A program made the position numbers and the translations under genes. Below, piece after piece: positions 52,448 through 62,280 of a stretch of 64,000 nucleotides of DNA. The first letter of the stretch is position 1, and every line of letters begins with the position of its first letter. The stretch comes from Tepidanaerobacteraceae bacterium (GTDB lineage Bacteria; Bacillota; Thermosediminibacteria; Thermosediminibacterales; Tepidanaerobacteraceae), in contig JANLFP010000013.1 in NCBI GenBank assembly GCA_024655905.1, positions 1-64,000 of the forward strand, in the 5' to 3' direction. Under the pieces are notes generated by a model. It saw only the letters and a program-made list of their open reading frames with translations. It made no database searches and was not told where the DNA came from.

Positions 52448-54844
52448 ATGCTTGTATCGTTGAAATGGTTGAAAGACTATGTAAATATAGATGATGAAAT
52501 CAGCAGCTTTACTGAGAGAATGACCATGTCAGGCTCAAATGTCGAAGGCATAGAACGATTGGGCAAAGACATAGACAAAATAGTAATAGGGCGCATTGAA
52601 AAGATTGAAAGACATCCCGATGCTGACAAATTGCTGATTGTGCAAGTCGATATAGGAGATAGACTTATCCAGGTGGTTACCGCAGCAGCAAATATAAAGG
52701 AAAAAGACCTGGTGCCGGTAGCCATGGATGGCGCCGTAATCCACGGGGGAAAACAGATATCTACCGTCAAATTCAAGGGAGTGAACTCATCTGGAATGCT
52801 TTGCTCAGCTGCAGAATTGGGTTTTGATGACCACGGTCTTCCCGAGGATATGAAAAAAGGAATAATGATTTTGCCGCAAGATGCTCCTGTAGGAAAGAAT
52901 ATAAAGGAGTTTTTAGAATTGGAAGACACCGTAATCGACTTTGAGATTACCCCCAATCGCCCAGATTGTTTAAGCATTATAGGAATTGCCCGCGAGACTG
53001 CAGCCACTTACAGAATAGATTTAAATATGCCTGAGATTATTTTAAAAGAGGAAGCAGATGAAAACGCGCGGGATATGGCGAAAATAACCATTGAAGCCCC
53101 GGATTTGTGCAAGCGATATGTGGCAAGGATTATAAAAGATGTTAGAATTGAACCTTCACCGCTATGGATGCAGAGAAGGCTTCAAGCATGCGGAATTAGA
53201 TCCATCAATAATATAGTGGATATAACTAATTATGTCATGCTGGAGTTGGGCCAGCCGCTTCACGCCTTTGATTATGACAAACTGGAAGGACATTCAATAA
53301 TAGTGAGAAGGGGCAGGGATTCCGAAGGCATCGTTACCCTTGATGGTGTATATAGATTGCTATCCGACGACATGCTTGTGATTGCTGATGAAAATAAACC
53401 CGTGGGTATAGCGGGGATTATGGGCGGGGAAGAATCGGAGATAAATTCATCCACAAAGTGCATTTTGCTGGAATCTGCAAATTTTGTCGGCCCCTGTATA
53501 AGAAGGACCTCCAGAAAGCTTGGGTTGAGATCAGAGGCTGCGATGAGATTCGAAAAGGGGCTGGACCCCGAACTTTGTAAAACGGCTGCGGATAGGGCAT
53601 GCCAGCTTATTGAAAAGTTGGGAGCAGGCAAAGTGGCAAAGGGTTATATAGATGTTTATCCGGAAAGGGTAAATCCTAGAAAAATTGTTTTAAAACCGGA
53701 TAAAATTAATCATGCCCTGGGTACAGAAATACCAAAGGATGAAATGGTAGATATTTTGGAGCGTCTGGGCATAAGAATAGAAAAGGATGCCGGCTGCTCG
53801 TTTGCCATCATTCCCACTTTTAGGGCTGATATTGCAAGAGAAGCTGATCTGGTGGAAGAAGTAGGGAGGATATATGGTTATGACAGGCTTCCTTCTACAC
53901 TGCCCAAGGGAGATGCTACCAGGGGAAAAATTGAAACTCCCATAAGAGTATCCTGCACTATAAAACAAATATTGGCAGATCTAGGTTATTCTGAGGTATA
54001 TACATATTCTTTTGTGAGCCCAAGAGTATTCGACAGGATGAATGTCCCGGCCGACAGCCCTCTGAGGCGGGCGATTGCCTTGATGAATCCTCTGAGTGAA
54101 GAACAGAGCATTATGAGGACCACACTCATTCCGAATATGCTTGATGTGGTCGCTTACAACCTTAATCAGAAAATAGAGGAAATCAGGTTGTATGAAACGG
54201 GAACGGTATATATTCCAAAAGAACTGCCATTGAGAGAACTCCCCTGTGAAAAGAAGAAACTGACCATAGGACTCTGCGGAAAACAGGCGGATTTCTATGA
54301 ACTCAAGAAAACCATCGAAACATTGTTTGCCGTATTGAAAATAAGACTATATGAGTTTGCGCAATATAGGCATTTTGCTTTTCACCCGGGCCGCTGTGCA
54401 CTGGTTTTGATGGATGGAGAGGAAATCGGTATAGCAGGAGAAATTCATCCGGATGTAATGGAAAATTATGATATAAATTCAAGAGTGTATATATGCGAGC
54501 TTGACATGGATATCCTGCTTAAAAAAGCTTCCACCGATATCAAGTTCACCGATTTGCCGCGATACCCGGCATCTTCCAGAGACCTTGCAATAGTAGTAGA
54601 AGAAAGGTTGCCAGCCGGGAATATTATTAGGACAATAACAGATATAGGAAACGACCTGGTGGAAAAAGTGGAACTATTTGACATATATACGGGTGATCAG
54701 ATTAAAAAAGGATTCAAAAGTCTGGCCTTCTCGTTAACATATCGAGCGAAAGACAGGACTCTGACAGATGAGGAAATAAACCAGGTCAATAATAGGATAA
54801 GAGAGAAAGTGGCAAAAGAATTTAATGGCGTGCTGAGAGAATAA
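52448..54844 (+). CDS. pheT: Phenylalanyl-tRNA synthetase beta chain
   Basis: 798 aa. Seen: an N-terminal tRNA-binding OB domain (IERHPDADKLLIVQVDIGD...VTAAANI), a B3/B4 editing region (ANFVGPCIRRTSRKLGLRSEAAMRFEKGLDPEL), a B5 domain, a catalytic-like core, and a C-terminal ferredoxin-like anticodon-binding domain (DLPRYPASSRDLAIVVEERLPAGNI...FSLTYRAKDRTLTDEEINQVNNRI). ATG 16 bases after pheS. Confidence 0.97.
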   Translation: MLVSLKWLKDYVNIDDEISSFTERMTMSGSNVEGIERLGKDIDKIVIGRIEKIERHPDADKLLIVQVDIGDRLIQVVTAAANIKEKDLVPVAMDGAVIHGGKQISTVKFKGVNSSGMLCSAAELGFDDHGLPEDMKKGIMILPQDAPVGKNIKEFLELEDTVIDFEITPNRPDCLSIIGIARETAATYRIDLNMPEIILKEEADENARDMAKITIEAPDLCKRYVARIIKDVRIEPSPLWMQRRLQACGIRSINNIVDITNYVMLELGQPLHAFDYDKLEGHSIIVRRGRDSEGIVTLDGVYRLLSDDMLVIADENKPVGIAGIMGGEESEINSSTKCILLESANFVGPCIRRTSRKLGLRSEAAMRFEKGLDPELCKTAADRACQLIEKLGAGKVAKGYIDVYPERVNPRKIVLKPDKINHALGTEIPKDEMVDILERLGIRIEKDAGCSFAIIPTFRADIAREADLVEEVGRIYGYDRLPSTLPKGDATRGKIETPIRVSCTIKQILADLGYSEVYTYSFVSPRVFDRMNVPADSPLRRAIALMNPLSEEQSIMRTTLIPNMLDVVAYNLNQKIEEIRLYETGTVYIPKELPLRELPCEKKKLTIGLCGKQADFYELKKTIETLFAVLKIRLYEFAQYRHFAFHPGRCALVLMDGEEIGIAGEIHPDVMENYDINSRVYICELDMDILLKKASTDIKFTDLPRYPASSRDLAIVVEERLPAGNIIRTITDIGNDLVEKVELFDIYTGDQIKKGFKSLAFSLTYRAKDRTLTDEEINQVNNRIREKVAKEFNGVLRE

Positions 54845-54898
54845 ATCCGATGGAAATACTGAATGCATTATAAGTTTATAAGTTTCGAGGTGTTGAGA

Positions 54899-55171
54899 AT
54901 GGAGAATGCTCCTGAAAAGATAAAAAGAATTAAGGTGAAGATAAATGGAGAGGATTATTATATAAAAGGAACCGGTTCTGAGGAATATATCAGGGGAGTT
55001 GCTTCATATGTTGACAAAAAGATGATAGATTTATCGCGGAGCCACAAAAATTTAAGCGCAGCCAGGATAGCTGTCCTGGCCGCGCTTAATATAACAGATG
55101 AGCTGTTCAAATTAAAACAAGAGTATGATGAATTCTTGCACATGCTGGAAAGTGAAAATTCGAAAGGTTGA
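54899..55171 (+). CDS. zapA: Cell division protein ZapA
   Basis: 90 aa. Seen: IKRIKVKINGEDYYIKGTGSEEYIRGVASYVDKKMIDLS and a C-terminal coiled coil. ZapA cross-links FtsZ filaments. ATG 54899 after CGAGGTG. It overlaps or abuts polX, the same order as in many Firmicutes (zapA-polX-U32-mutS2). Confidence 0.9.
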   Translation: MENAPEKIKRIKVKINGEDYYIKGTGSEEYIRGVASYVDKKMIDLSRSHKNLSAARIAVLAALNITDELFKLKQEYDEFLHMLESENSKG

Positions 55172-55179
55172 AGTTCAAT

Positions 55180-56898
55180 ATGAAAAATTTTGAAGTGGCC
55201 TTCATTTTCTCAGATATAGCAAATATTCTTGAAATCAAAGGAGAGAATTTTTTTAAGGTTCGGGCATACCGCAGAGCCGCACATGCTATAAGCAATCTGC
55301 CGGAAGATTTGCAGGATATAGTGGAAGAAAATCGTATTGAAGAAGTCGAAGGAATAGGTAAGGCTCTATCGGAGAAAATTCGGGAGATACTGAGCACAGG
55401 GACATGCAAACTTTATGAAGACTTGAAAAAAGAGTTTCCACGGGACATCGTAGCTATGCTTAGAATTCCAGGACTTGGCGCTAAAAAAATTAAAATTATA
55501 TACGATGCTCTTCATATATCGTCTATCGATGAACTGGAACAAGCCGCCGTATCGCATCGGCTCAGAACGCTTCCGGGCATGGGCGTCAAAACAGAACTGG
55601 CAATATTAAAGGGTATCAGGATGCTCAGAGGCGAAGCGGGAAAAACCTTATTGCCGACAGCACTCGCTCTTGCAGAAGATATTGTCTCGATGCTCACGAC
55701 CATGCCCGAAGTTGAAGAAATTGATATTGCGGGCAGTCTAAGGCGGAGAAAAGAATTGATTGGCGACATTGATATTCTGGCGTCGTCAAACAAACCTGAT
55801 GATGTTATAGAGGGATTTTTGCGGCTCCCCGGCGTAAATGAGATTCTCGCCAAAGGTTCTACCAAAGCCAGCGTTAGGCTTGACTTAGGGATACAGGTAG
55901 ACTTGAGGGTAGTTGAACCGTGCCTTTTCCATTGTGCATTGCAATATTTTACAGGCAGCAAAGAACACAATGCCAAACTTAGGAGCATTTTTCAGCAAAA
56001 GGGCTTTAAATTGAATGAATACGGTATTTATAAAGAAAACAGCGGAGAAGCATTTTTTCCAAGAAGCGAAGGAGAAATTTACAATTTTTTAAAAATGCAA
56101 TATATAGCACCGGAACTCCGGGAAGACAGAGGAGAACTCGAGGCCGCTATGCAAGGCAATCTTCCCGTGCTCCTTGAGAGACAAGACATCAAAGGGGATC
56201 TTCATATACATACCGACTGGAGCGACGGTAATAATTCCATTGAAGCCATTGCTGCGGCCGCCAAATCAATGGGATATGAGTATATAGCTATAACAGACCA
56301 TTCAAAATCGCTGAAAATAGCCGGAGGTCTTGACGAAAAGCGATTAAGAGAGCAGATGGAAGTTATAAAGAAGTTGAATAGTGAAATAGAAGGACTCAGG
56401 ATTCTCTCCGGAATTGAAGTGGATATTCTTTCTAATGAAATAATGGATTTTGATGACGAGATATTGAGCAAACTCGACGTGGTGGTGGCATCGATTCACA
56501 GCGGGTTTAAGCAGGATCGCGAAAAACTTACAAGACGAATTATAGCAGCCTGTGAAAATCCTCATGTTGATATTATTGCCCATCCAACGGGGCGTATGCT
56601 TGGGAAAAGGGAGCCCTACGATGTTGATATGGATTTGATCATGAAGGCTGCGGCCCGTACAAATACCATACTTGAGATAAATTCTTCTCCGGACCGCCTG
56701 GATTTGAACGACATGATGGCAAGAAGGGCAAAAGACATGGGCGTAAAAATTGCAATCAACACCGACGCACACGAAAAAGAAGGTCTGAAAGACATGCGCT
56801 TCGGAGTATGGAATGCGCGAAGGGCATGGCTCGAAAAGGATAACGTTATAAATACCAGGCCGCTAAATATGCTTATTAAGGAGTTGAATGGCCGTTGA
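55180..56898 (+). CDS. polX: DNA polymerase X with PHP exonuclease domain
   Basis: 572 aa. Seen: an N-terminal helix-hairpin-helix region (VEGIGKALSEKIREIL, IPGLGAKKIKIIYDAL), the nucleotidyltransferase palm with catalytic aspartates in GDIDILASS (about 200) and LDLGIQVDLRVV (about 236), and a C-terminal PHP domain (GDLHIHTDWSDGNNSIEAIA, AITDHSKSL, INTDAHEKEGL) giving 3'-5' exonuclease activity. It acts in gap-filling repair. ATG 55180 is chosen; TTG 55168 overlaps the ribosome site. Confidence 0.95.
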   Translation: MKNFEVAFIFSDIANILEIKGENFFKVRAYRRAAHAISNLPEDLQDIVEENRIEEVEGIGKALSEKIREILSTGTCKLYEDLKKEFPRDIVAMLRIPGLGAKKIKIIYDALHISSIDELEQAAVSHRLRTLPGMGVKTELAILKGIRMLRGEAGKTLLPTALALAEDIVSMLTTMPEVEEIDIAGSLRRRKELIGDIDILASSNKPDDVIEGFLRLPGVNEILAKGSTKASVRLDLGIQVDLRVVEPCLFHCALQYFTGSKEHNAKLRSIFQQKGFKLNEYGIYKENSGEAFFPRSEGEIYNFLKMQYIAPELREDRGELEAAMQGNLPVLLERQDIKGDLHIHTDWSDGNNSIEAIAAAAKSMGYEYIAITDHSKSLKIAGGLDEKRLREQMEVIKKLNSEIEGLRILSGIEVDILSNEIMDFDDEILSKLDVVVASIHSGFKQDREKLTRRIIAACENPHVDIIAHPTGRMLGKREPYDVDMDLIMKAAARTNTILEINSSPDRLDLNDMMARRAKDMGVKIAINTDAHEKEGLKDMRFGVWNARRAWLEKDNVINTRPLNMLIKELNGR

Positions 56899-59324
56899 AG
56901 TCACCAGAAATATTGTCGCCCGCAGGCAGTTTCGAAGCTTTAAAGGCCGCTGTAGAAAACGGAGCGGATGCCGTCTATCTAGGCGGTAAAGAATTTAACG
57001 CCAGAAGGAGTGCAGCCAACTTTGACAGGAGTGAGCTGGAAGCCGCCTGCAAATATGCACATTTAAAAGGGGTAAATATATACGTTACTGTGAACATTCT
57101 TTTATCCGACACCGAGATGAAACAAGCGGGAGATTTTATAGATTTCCTGTATTCAATAGGTGTTGATGGCATAATAGTCCAGGACCTGGGGCTGGGGTAT
57201 TTTATAAAAAAGAATTTTAAGGATATACAAGTCCATGCCAGCACCCAAATGACCGTGCACAATTTGGAAAGTGCGAGATTGTTGGAGGAGATGAATTTTG
57301 ACAGAGTTGTACTGGCACGAGAACTTTCTCTTGATGAGATAAAAGAAATAAAGAAGAATACTAGTTTAAAAATTGAAACCTTTGTACATGGCGCCATGTG
57401 TTTTTGTTATTCGGGTCAATGCCTTATGAGCAGCTTCATCGGCGCAAGAAGCGGCAACAGAGGATTCTGCGCCCAACCGTGCCGCCTGCCGTACACAATA
57501 GTGGATATGGAAGGCAGGCCTTTATCCCCGAAGTTGCACTTATTAAGCCCAAAAGACCTCAACTTGATAGAACATTTGCCACAACTCATTGAGGCGGGAA
57601 TAGACTCTTTTAAAATAGAAGGTCGGTTAAAAAGGCCGGAATATGTGGCTCAGGTTACGTCTATTTATAGAAAGGCAGTAGACAAATTTTATAAAAATCC
57701 CTTTAATTATAGTGTTGAGCCCGAAGATAAAAAAAGATTGGCGCAAATATTCAACCGTGATTTCACTACCGGATACTATTTTGGAAACCCAGGCTCAGAG
57801 TTAATCAGTGCAGAATTTCCCCGAAACAAAGGTGTTTTTTTAGGGAAGGTTTTGGGATACAATTCCAGAACGAACATGATTGAAATCCTTCTGGAGAATG
57901 ATCTTAGAGCTGGCGACGGAATTGATATCAGAGGGGATGGAGGCTTTGGCTATACAGTTGCAAGATTTTATGTAAACAAAAAAGAGGTTAAAGAGGCAAA
58001 AGCAGGAACACTGATAGAGATAAAAACCAAAAAGCCGCTTAAAAAAGGCACACATATATACAAGACTTCGGATATTGCAATTTTAGAAGAATTACAGGAG
58101 ACATACTGCAATCCCCTATGCGAAAAAAAGATACCTGTCGATATCGAAGTGACGGCAAAGAATAAAAACCCCGTTGAAATCAAGGTTGGCGACTGTGACG
58201 GCAATATATCGATTCAAAGATCCGATTATGTTACAGAGAAGGCAAAAAACAGACCGCTTGATGAAAAAACACTCAAAGAGCAGGTTGACCGGCTTGGAAA
58301 TACAGTGTTTAAGCTTAGAAAATTTACTGCCCGGTTGGATAATGACATAATGGTGCCATTCAGTGTAATAAATGAACTTCGGAGAAATGCTGTTAAAGAT
58401 ATTGAGCGCCAGAGAATAAATAAACATATTAAATTAACACCGCCCGGAAACTGGAAACAGCATCTTGATTGCTTCTATGGTGGAAAAAAAGCAGCGGATT
58501 TGAGCTCGCCATTAAAACTCAGCGTTAGGGTGAACACTCCAGAAGCAGTAAGAGCCGCATTATCGGCCGGAGCCGATATAATATACTATGGTTCGGAAGA
58601 TATTTTTGCAACTCTTTCTACCTATGAACAGGCATACGAATTCATAAAAGATACCGGTCGAGAATTTTTTTTAGTTTTTCCGCGAATAACTAAAACTTTT
58701 GAAATGGAGCATATATGTTCCGCCCTGAAAAAAATCAAAAACAAGGTGACAGGTGTTCTTGCGGGGAATCTTGGGGTTCTGAGTCAGGCAAAAAATAATG
58801 GCTTTGAGGTGGTGGCGGACTTTTCCCTAAATGTTTTCAATTCTTTGAGTTTAAATGTTCTGGAAAAACTCGGTGCAAAAAGAGCTATACTGTCTGTCGA
58901 ACTAAACCTGAATCAAATAAAGCAGTTAAAAAGCGAAATAGAAACGGAATGCATTGTTCACGGCAGGATACCTCTTATGGTAAGTGAACACAATTTATTG
59001 GATTGTCAAACAAATAAAATGCAAAATGTTTTCGGAATAAAAGACAGGATAGGAAAAATATTTACTGTAAGAATTGATGAGAAAAGTAGGACCCATATAT
59101 ATAATAGTTACGAACTATGCATGATAAATTATATAGAGGAGATAAAAAAAACAAATATTAATGTGGCACAGCTCTATCTAGTCCATGAAAAGCCCGAGAG
59201 AATTCATGACTTGATATCATTCTATGTAACATCAAGAAATGAAAGCAGGATAAAAGATGTAAAAGATATAAAAGAAATAATTCCCAATTTTACACATGGT
59301 CATTATTTCAGAGGTGTAATATAA
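56895..59324 (+). CDS. U32 peptidase-family protein (RlhA-like, with DUF3656 region)
   Basis: 809 aa. Seen: an N-terminal U32 domain (PEILSPAGSFEALKAAVENGADAVYLGGKEFNARRSA, and the four-cysteine FVHGAMCFCYSGQCLMSSFIGARSGNRGFCAQPCRLPY at about 160-197, then EGRLKRPEYVAQVTSIYRKAVDKF). A long middle DUF3656-like region follows, and a second partial barrel in the C-terminal third (LSVRVNTPEAVRAALSAGADIIYYG). E. coli RlhA, of this class, hydroxylates C2501 of 23S rRNA with an Fe-S cluster; the cysteines fit that role. TTG start, overlapping the polX stop by 4 bases. Confidence 0.9.
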   Translation: MKSPEILSPAGSFEALKAAVENGADAVYLGGKEFNARRSAANFDRSELEAACKYAHLKGVNIYVTVNILLSDTEMKQAGDFIDFLYSIGVDGIIVQDLGLGYFIKKNFKDIQVHASTQMTVHNLESARLLEEMNFDRVVLARELSLDEIKEIKKNTSLKIETFVHGAMCFCYSGQCLMSSFIGARSGNRGFCAQPCRLPYTIVDMEGRPLSPKLHLLSPKDLNLIEHLPQLIEAGIDSFKIEGRLKRPEYVAQVTSIYRKAVDKFYKNPFNYSVEPEDKKRLAQIFNRDFTTGYYFGNPGSELISAEFPRNKGVFLGKVLGYNSRTNMIEILLENDLRAGDGIDIRGDGGFGYTVARFYVNKKEVKEAKAGTLIEIKTKKPLKKGTHIYKTSDIAILEELQETYCNPLCEKKIPVDIEVTAKNKNPVEIKVGDCDGNISIQRSDYVTEKAKNRPLDEKTLKEQVDRLGNTVFKLRKFTARLDNDIMVPFSVINELRRNAVKDIERQRINKHIKLTPPGNWKQHLDCFYGGKKAADLSSPLKLSVRVNTPEAVRAALSAGADIIYYGSEDIFATLSTYEQAYEFIKDTGREFFLVFPRITKTFEMEHICSALKKIKNKVTGVLAGNLGVLSQAKNNGFEVVADFSLNVFNSLSLNVLEKLGAKRAILSVELNLNQIKQLKSEIETECIVHGRIPLMVSEHNLLDCQTNKMQNVFGIKDRIGKIFTVRIDEKSRTHIYNSYELCMINYIEEIKKTNINVAQLYLVHEKPERIHDLISFYVTSRNESRIKDVKDIKEIIPNFTHGHYFRGVI

Positions 59325-59340
59325 TGAATTTCAGGTGATA

Positions 59341-59399
59341 GCTTGAAAAATAACTTTTCATTACTATTTGTGCCGCAAAACCTACCGGCGGAATGGGGG
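59341..59399 (+). repeat. Intergenic repeat copy B, at the mutS2 ribosome-binding site
   Basis: It matches 22348-22404. Here the hairpin GCCG/CGGC and the closing GGCGGAATGGGGG directly precede the mutS2 start, so the GGGGG used as ribosome site is part of the repeated sequence. Confidence 0.6.
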
Positions 59400-59404
59400 T
59401 TAAG

Positions 59405-61771
59405 ATGAATAAGAGAGTACAAACCATTCTTGAATTTGATAAAATCAAAAAGATTTTAAGTGAATACGCCAACTCCGCAATGGCAAAACAACTCATATTC
59501 AACTTGGAGCCCTTTAGCGATGAATTTACGGTGAAAAAGTTACAGCGGGAAACAAGTGAAGGGGTTGCGGCATTAAAAAGCGGAATTCATTTTCCGCTTG
59601 ACGGGCTTAAAGATATAAGGAATCCTCTGCGTTTGGCGAAACTGGGGTCGGTACTTGCACCAAAAGATTTTCTTGATATAGCATCAACTATGCGCACTTC
59701 TCGGCTCATAAAAGCATTATGGGTCGAGAAAAAACCCAAAAGCAGCCCCATGTTGGATGAAATTATACAGGGGTTGCATTCGTTTCAATCCATAGAAGAA
59801 AAAATTAAAAAAGTAATATTGAACGAGGATGAAATTGCGGACAATGCCAGCGTAAAACTCAGCGCCATAAGAAGACAGAAAAAGATTCTTTCTCAGAGAA
59901 TTAGAGAGAAACTGGAGGATATAATCAATTCAAGCCAATACCAGAAAATACTGCAGGAACCAATAGTTACTGTTCGAAAAGACCGGTATGTCATACCTGT
60001 AAGACAGGAATTTAGAGGAGTTTTTCCGGGAATAGTCCACGATCAGTCTTCAAGCGGTTCAACTTTATATATCGAACCAATGCCGGTTTTACAGATGAAT
60101 AATGAACTTGCCCAACTGGAAATTGAGGAAAAAAAAGAAATTGAAAAGATATTATGGGAATTTACTCTAAAAATACGGGAGAACCATGATTTGTTGTCGT
60201 ATACTTTAGACAATCTGGCAAAACTGGATTTTATCATGGCAAGAGCGGGCTACAGTATTGACATTAAAGGCGTGGAGCCGTATTTTAATAACAGAGGCTT
60301 TATAAATATTAAAAAAGGAAGGCATCCGCTGTTAAAAGGAGAAGTAGTTCCTATAGATGTCATATTGGGTGATAAGTTTTCAATCCTCGTAATAACGGGT
60401 CCTAATACGGGAGGGAAAACAGTTTCCCTGAAAACTGTAGGCCTGATGGCAATAATGAGTCAATCGGGCATTCACATACCTGCTGAGGAGGGTACGGAAC
60501 TTGCTATTTTTGATGAAGTGTTTGCAGACATTGGCGATGAACAGAGCATTGAGCAGAGTCTCAGTACTTTTTCATCACACCTGAAAAATATCAAGCAAAT
60601 AGTGGACGAATCCAACAGCAATTCTCTAATTTTGCTAGACGAATTGGGCGCTGGAACCGATCCTGCCGAAGGCGCCGCTCTGGCTATGGCTATCCTGAGT
60701 TACTTTTATGAAAAAGGATCAAAGGTAATAGCCACTACACATTACAGCGAGCTCAAAGCTTTTGCATATTCTACAAATGGCATAGAAAATGCCAGTGTCG
60801 AATTCGATGTGAAAACTTTGAGCCCGACTTACAGGCTTACCATAGGCATACCTGGTAAAAGCAATGCCTTTGAAATAGCTCAAAGGCTTGGATTAAACAA
60901 GAGTATTATTGATTCCGCCAGAGGGTTTTTGGCATCAGAGAATATAAAGATGGAAGATTTATTAAAGCATATAGAACAGGAAAAAAATAAAGCCGAAGAA
61001 GAAAAAAAGGAGCTCGATTCCCTTCGCAGGCAGTATATAAAAAAATTGGAGAAACTTGAAGAGGAAAGAGAAAAGCTCCGCCAGCAGTATGAAAAAATCA
61101 TGGAAAAAGCAAAGGAAAAAGCCAGAACACTGCTGGAAAAGGTTGAAAACGAAGCGGAGCAAATCATCTCACATCTTAAAGAGATTAATGAAAAAGACAC
61201 GAGGCAAATGCGCGACAAAGCAATTGAGACCACCCGGGTATGGTTGAGAGAAACAGGAGAAACACTAATAGATTCAAAAAAGCATTTACTGTATGCGAGT
61301 TCAGCAAAACAGACAGAACCATTCAAACCGGGAGAAAAAGTCAAAATTACAGGGCTGAATCAAGAGGGTTATATTATTTCCATAAACGAAACAGAAAAAT
61401 CAGCTTTGCTTCAGGTGGGAGTAATGAAGGTCAATATTCCTTTAAAAAGCCTTGTAAGAGCGCATGACGAAAGTCAGTCGTTTCAAAAGTCGAGATTTGC
61501 GAGCTTGGCAATGGAAAAAGCTAGAAATGTTTCAAAACAGATAGATATTCGAGGATGCACATTGGATGAGGCTCTGATTAAGGTAGATAAATATCTGGAT
61601 GATGCTTTTATTGCTGGAGTGTCACCGGTATATTTAATTCACGGGAAAGGGACTGGGATTTTGCGCCAAGGTATTGCTGACATGTTGAGGAAGAAATCGG
61701 AAGTCAAATTTTTCAGACCGGGCAATCTTGACGAAGGTGGTCTGGGAGTAACGGTGGTGGAATTTAAATAA
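59405..61771 (+). CDS. mutS2: Endonuclease MutS2
   Basis: 788 aa. Seen: the MutS-like core and ATPase (Walker A ITGPNTGGKTVSLKTVG at about 338-354, Walker B ILLDELGAGTDPAEGAALA), a long lysine/glutamate coiled coil at about 515-630, and a C-terminal Smr nuclease domain (IDIRGCTLDEALIKVDKYLDDAFIAG, YLIHGKGTGILRQGI). MutS2 suppresses recombination or rescues collided ribosomes in various bacteria. ATG 59405 with GGGGG upstream. Confidence 0.96.
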   Translation: MNKRVQTILEFDKIKKILSEYANSAMAKQLIFNLEPFSDEFTVKKLQRETSEGVAALKSGIHFPLDGLKDIRNPLRLAKLGSVLAPKDFLDIASTMRTSRLIKALWVEKKPKSSPMLDEIIQGLHSFQSIEEKIKKVILNEDEIADNASVKLSAIRRQKKILSQRIREKLEDIINSSQYQKILQEPIVTVRKDRYVIPVRQEFRGVFPGIVHDQSSSGSTLYIEPMPVLQMNNELAQLEIEEKKEIEKILWEFTLKIRENHDLLSYTLDNLAKLDFIMARAGYSIDIKGVEPYFNNRGFINIKKGRHPLLKGEVVPIDVILGDKFSILVITGPNTGGKTVSLKTVGLMAIMSQSGIHIPAEEGTELAIFDEVFADIGDEQSIEQSLSTFSSHLKNIKQIVDESNSNSLILLDELGAGTDPAEGAALAMAILSYFYEKGSKVIATTHYSELKAFAYSTNGIENASVEFDVKTLSPTYRLTIGIPGKSNAFEIAQRLGLNKSIIDSARGFLASENIKMEDLLKHIEQEKNKAEEEKKELDSLRRQYIKKLEKLEEEREKLRQQYEKIMEKAKEKARTLLEKVENEAEQIISHLKEINEKDTRQMRDKAIETTRVWLRETGETLIDSKKHLLYASSAKQTEPFKPGEKVKITGLNQEGYIISINETEKSALLQVGVMKVNIPLKSLVRAHDESQSFQKSRFASLAMEKARNVSKQIDIRGCTLDEALIKVDKYLDDAFIAGVSPVYLIHGKGTGILRQGIADMLRKKSEVKFFRPGNLDEGGLGVTVVEFK

Positions 61772-62223
61772 TGATTTTGATAAGCGCATGTCTTGCCGGA
61801 TTTAATTGTAAATACAATGCCAAAAACAATTTTAATGCTAGCATTGAAGAATTAGTCAAAAATAAGATAGCAGTGCCGATATGTCCGGAACAGGCAGGAG
61901 GTATGCCGACTCCCAGAGTTCCGGCTGAAATTCTGGGCGGTGATGGGTTGGATGTTATAGAAGGCAGGGCTCGGGTTATTACATCCGAAGGAGAGGATGT
62001 TACCTTAAAATTTTTCGAGGGTGCCAAGGAAGCTCTTAAACTAGCAAAGTTGGTTGGCGCAAATAAAGCAATATTAAAATCCAGGAGTCCATCATGCGGA
62101 TGTTGCAAGATTTATGACGGAACATTCAAAGGTGTGTTAAGAGCGGGAATGGGGGTTTCTGCAGCATATTTACTAAAGCACGGCATAGAGGTGATCGATT
62201 CCGATGAGTTTATTAAAAAATAA
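61771..62223 (+). CDS. DUF523 family protein
   Basis: 150 aa. Seen: MILISACLAGFNCKYNA, VPICPEQAGGMPTPRVPAEI and LKSRSPSCGCCKIYDGTF, the conserved cysteines and PSCG pattern of DUF523. Function unknown to me; the cysteines suggest a metal or cluster site. Its ATG shares one base with the mutS2 stop (TAATG), so translation is coupled. Confidence 0.9.
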   Translation: MILISACLAGFNCKYNAKNNFNASIEELVKNKIAVPICPEQAGGMPTPRVPAEILGGDGLDVIEGRARVITSEGEDVTLKFFEGAKEALKLAKLVGANKAILKSRSPSCGCCKIYDGTFKGVLRAGMGVSAAYLLKHGIEVIDSDEFIKK

Positions 62224-62252
62224 AATATAAGGGGATAAACATCCCCTTATAT
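62223..62252. terminator. Bidirectional terminator between DUF523 and PBP genes
   Basis: AAATATAAGGGGA-TAAACA-TCCCCTTATATTT, a perfect 13-bp stem with T-runs on both strands (minus strand TTTTAT), between convergent genes. Confidence 0.92.
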
Positions 62253-62280
62253 TTTTTATTATTTTTAACATTATGCAGCA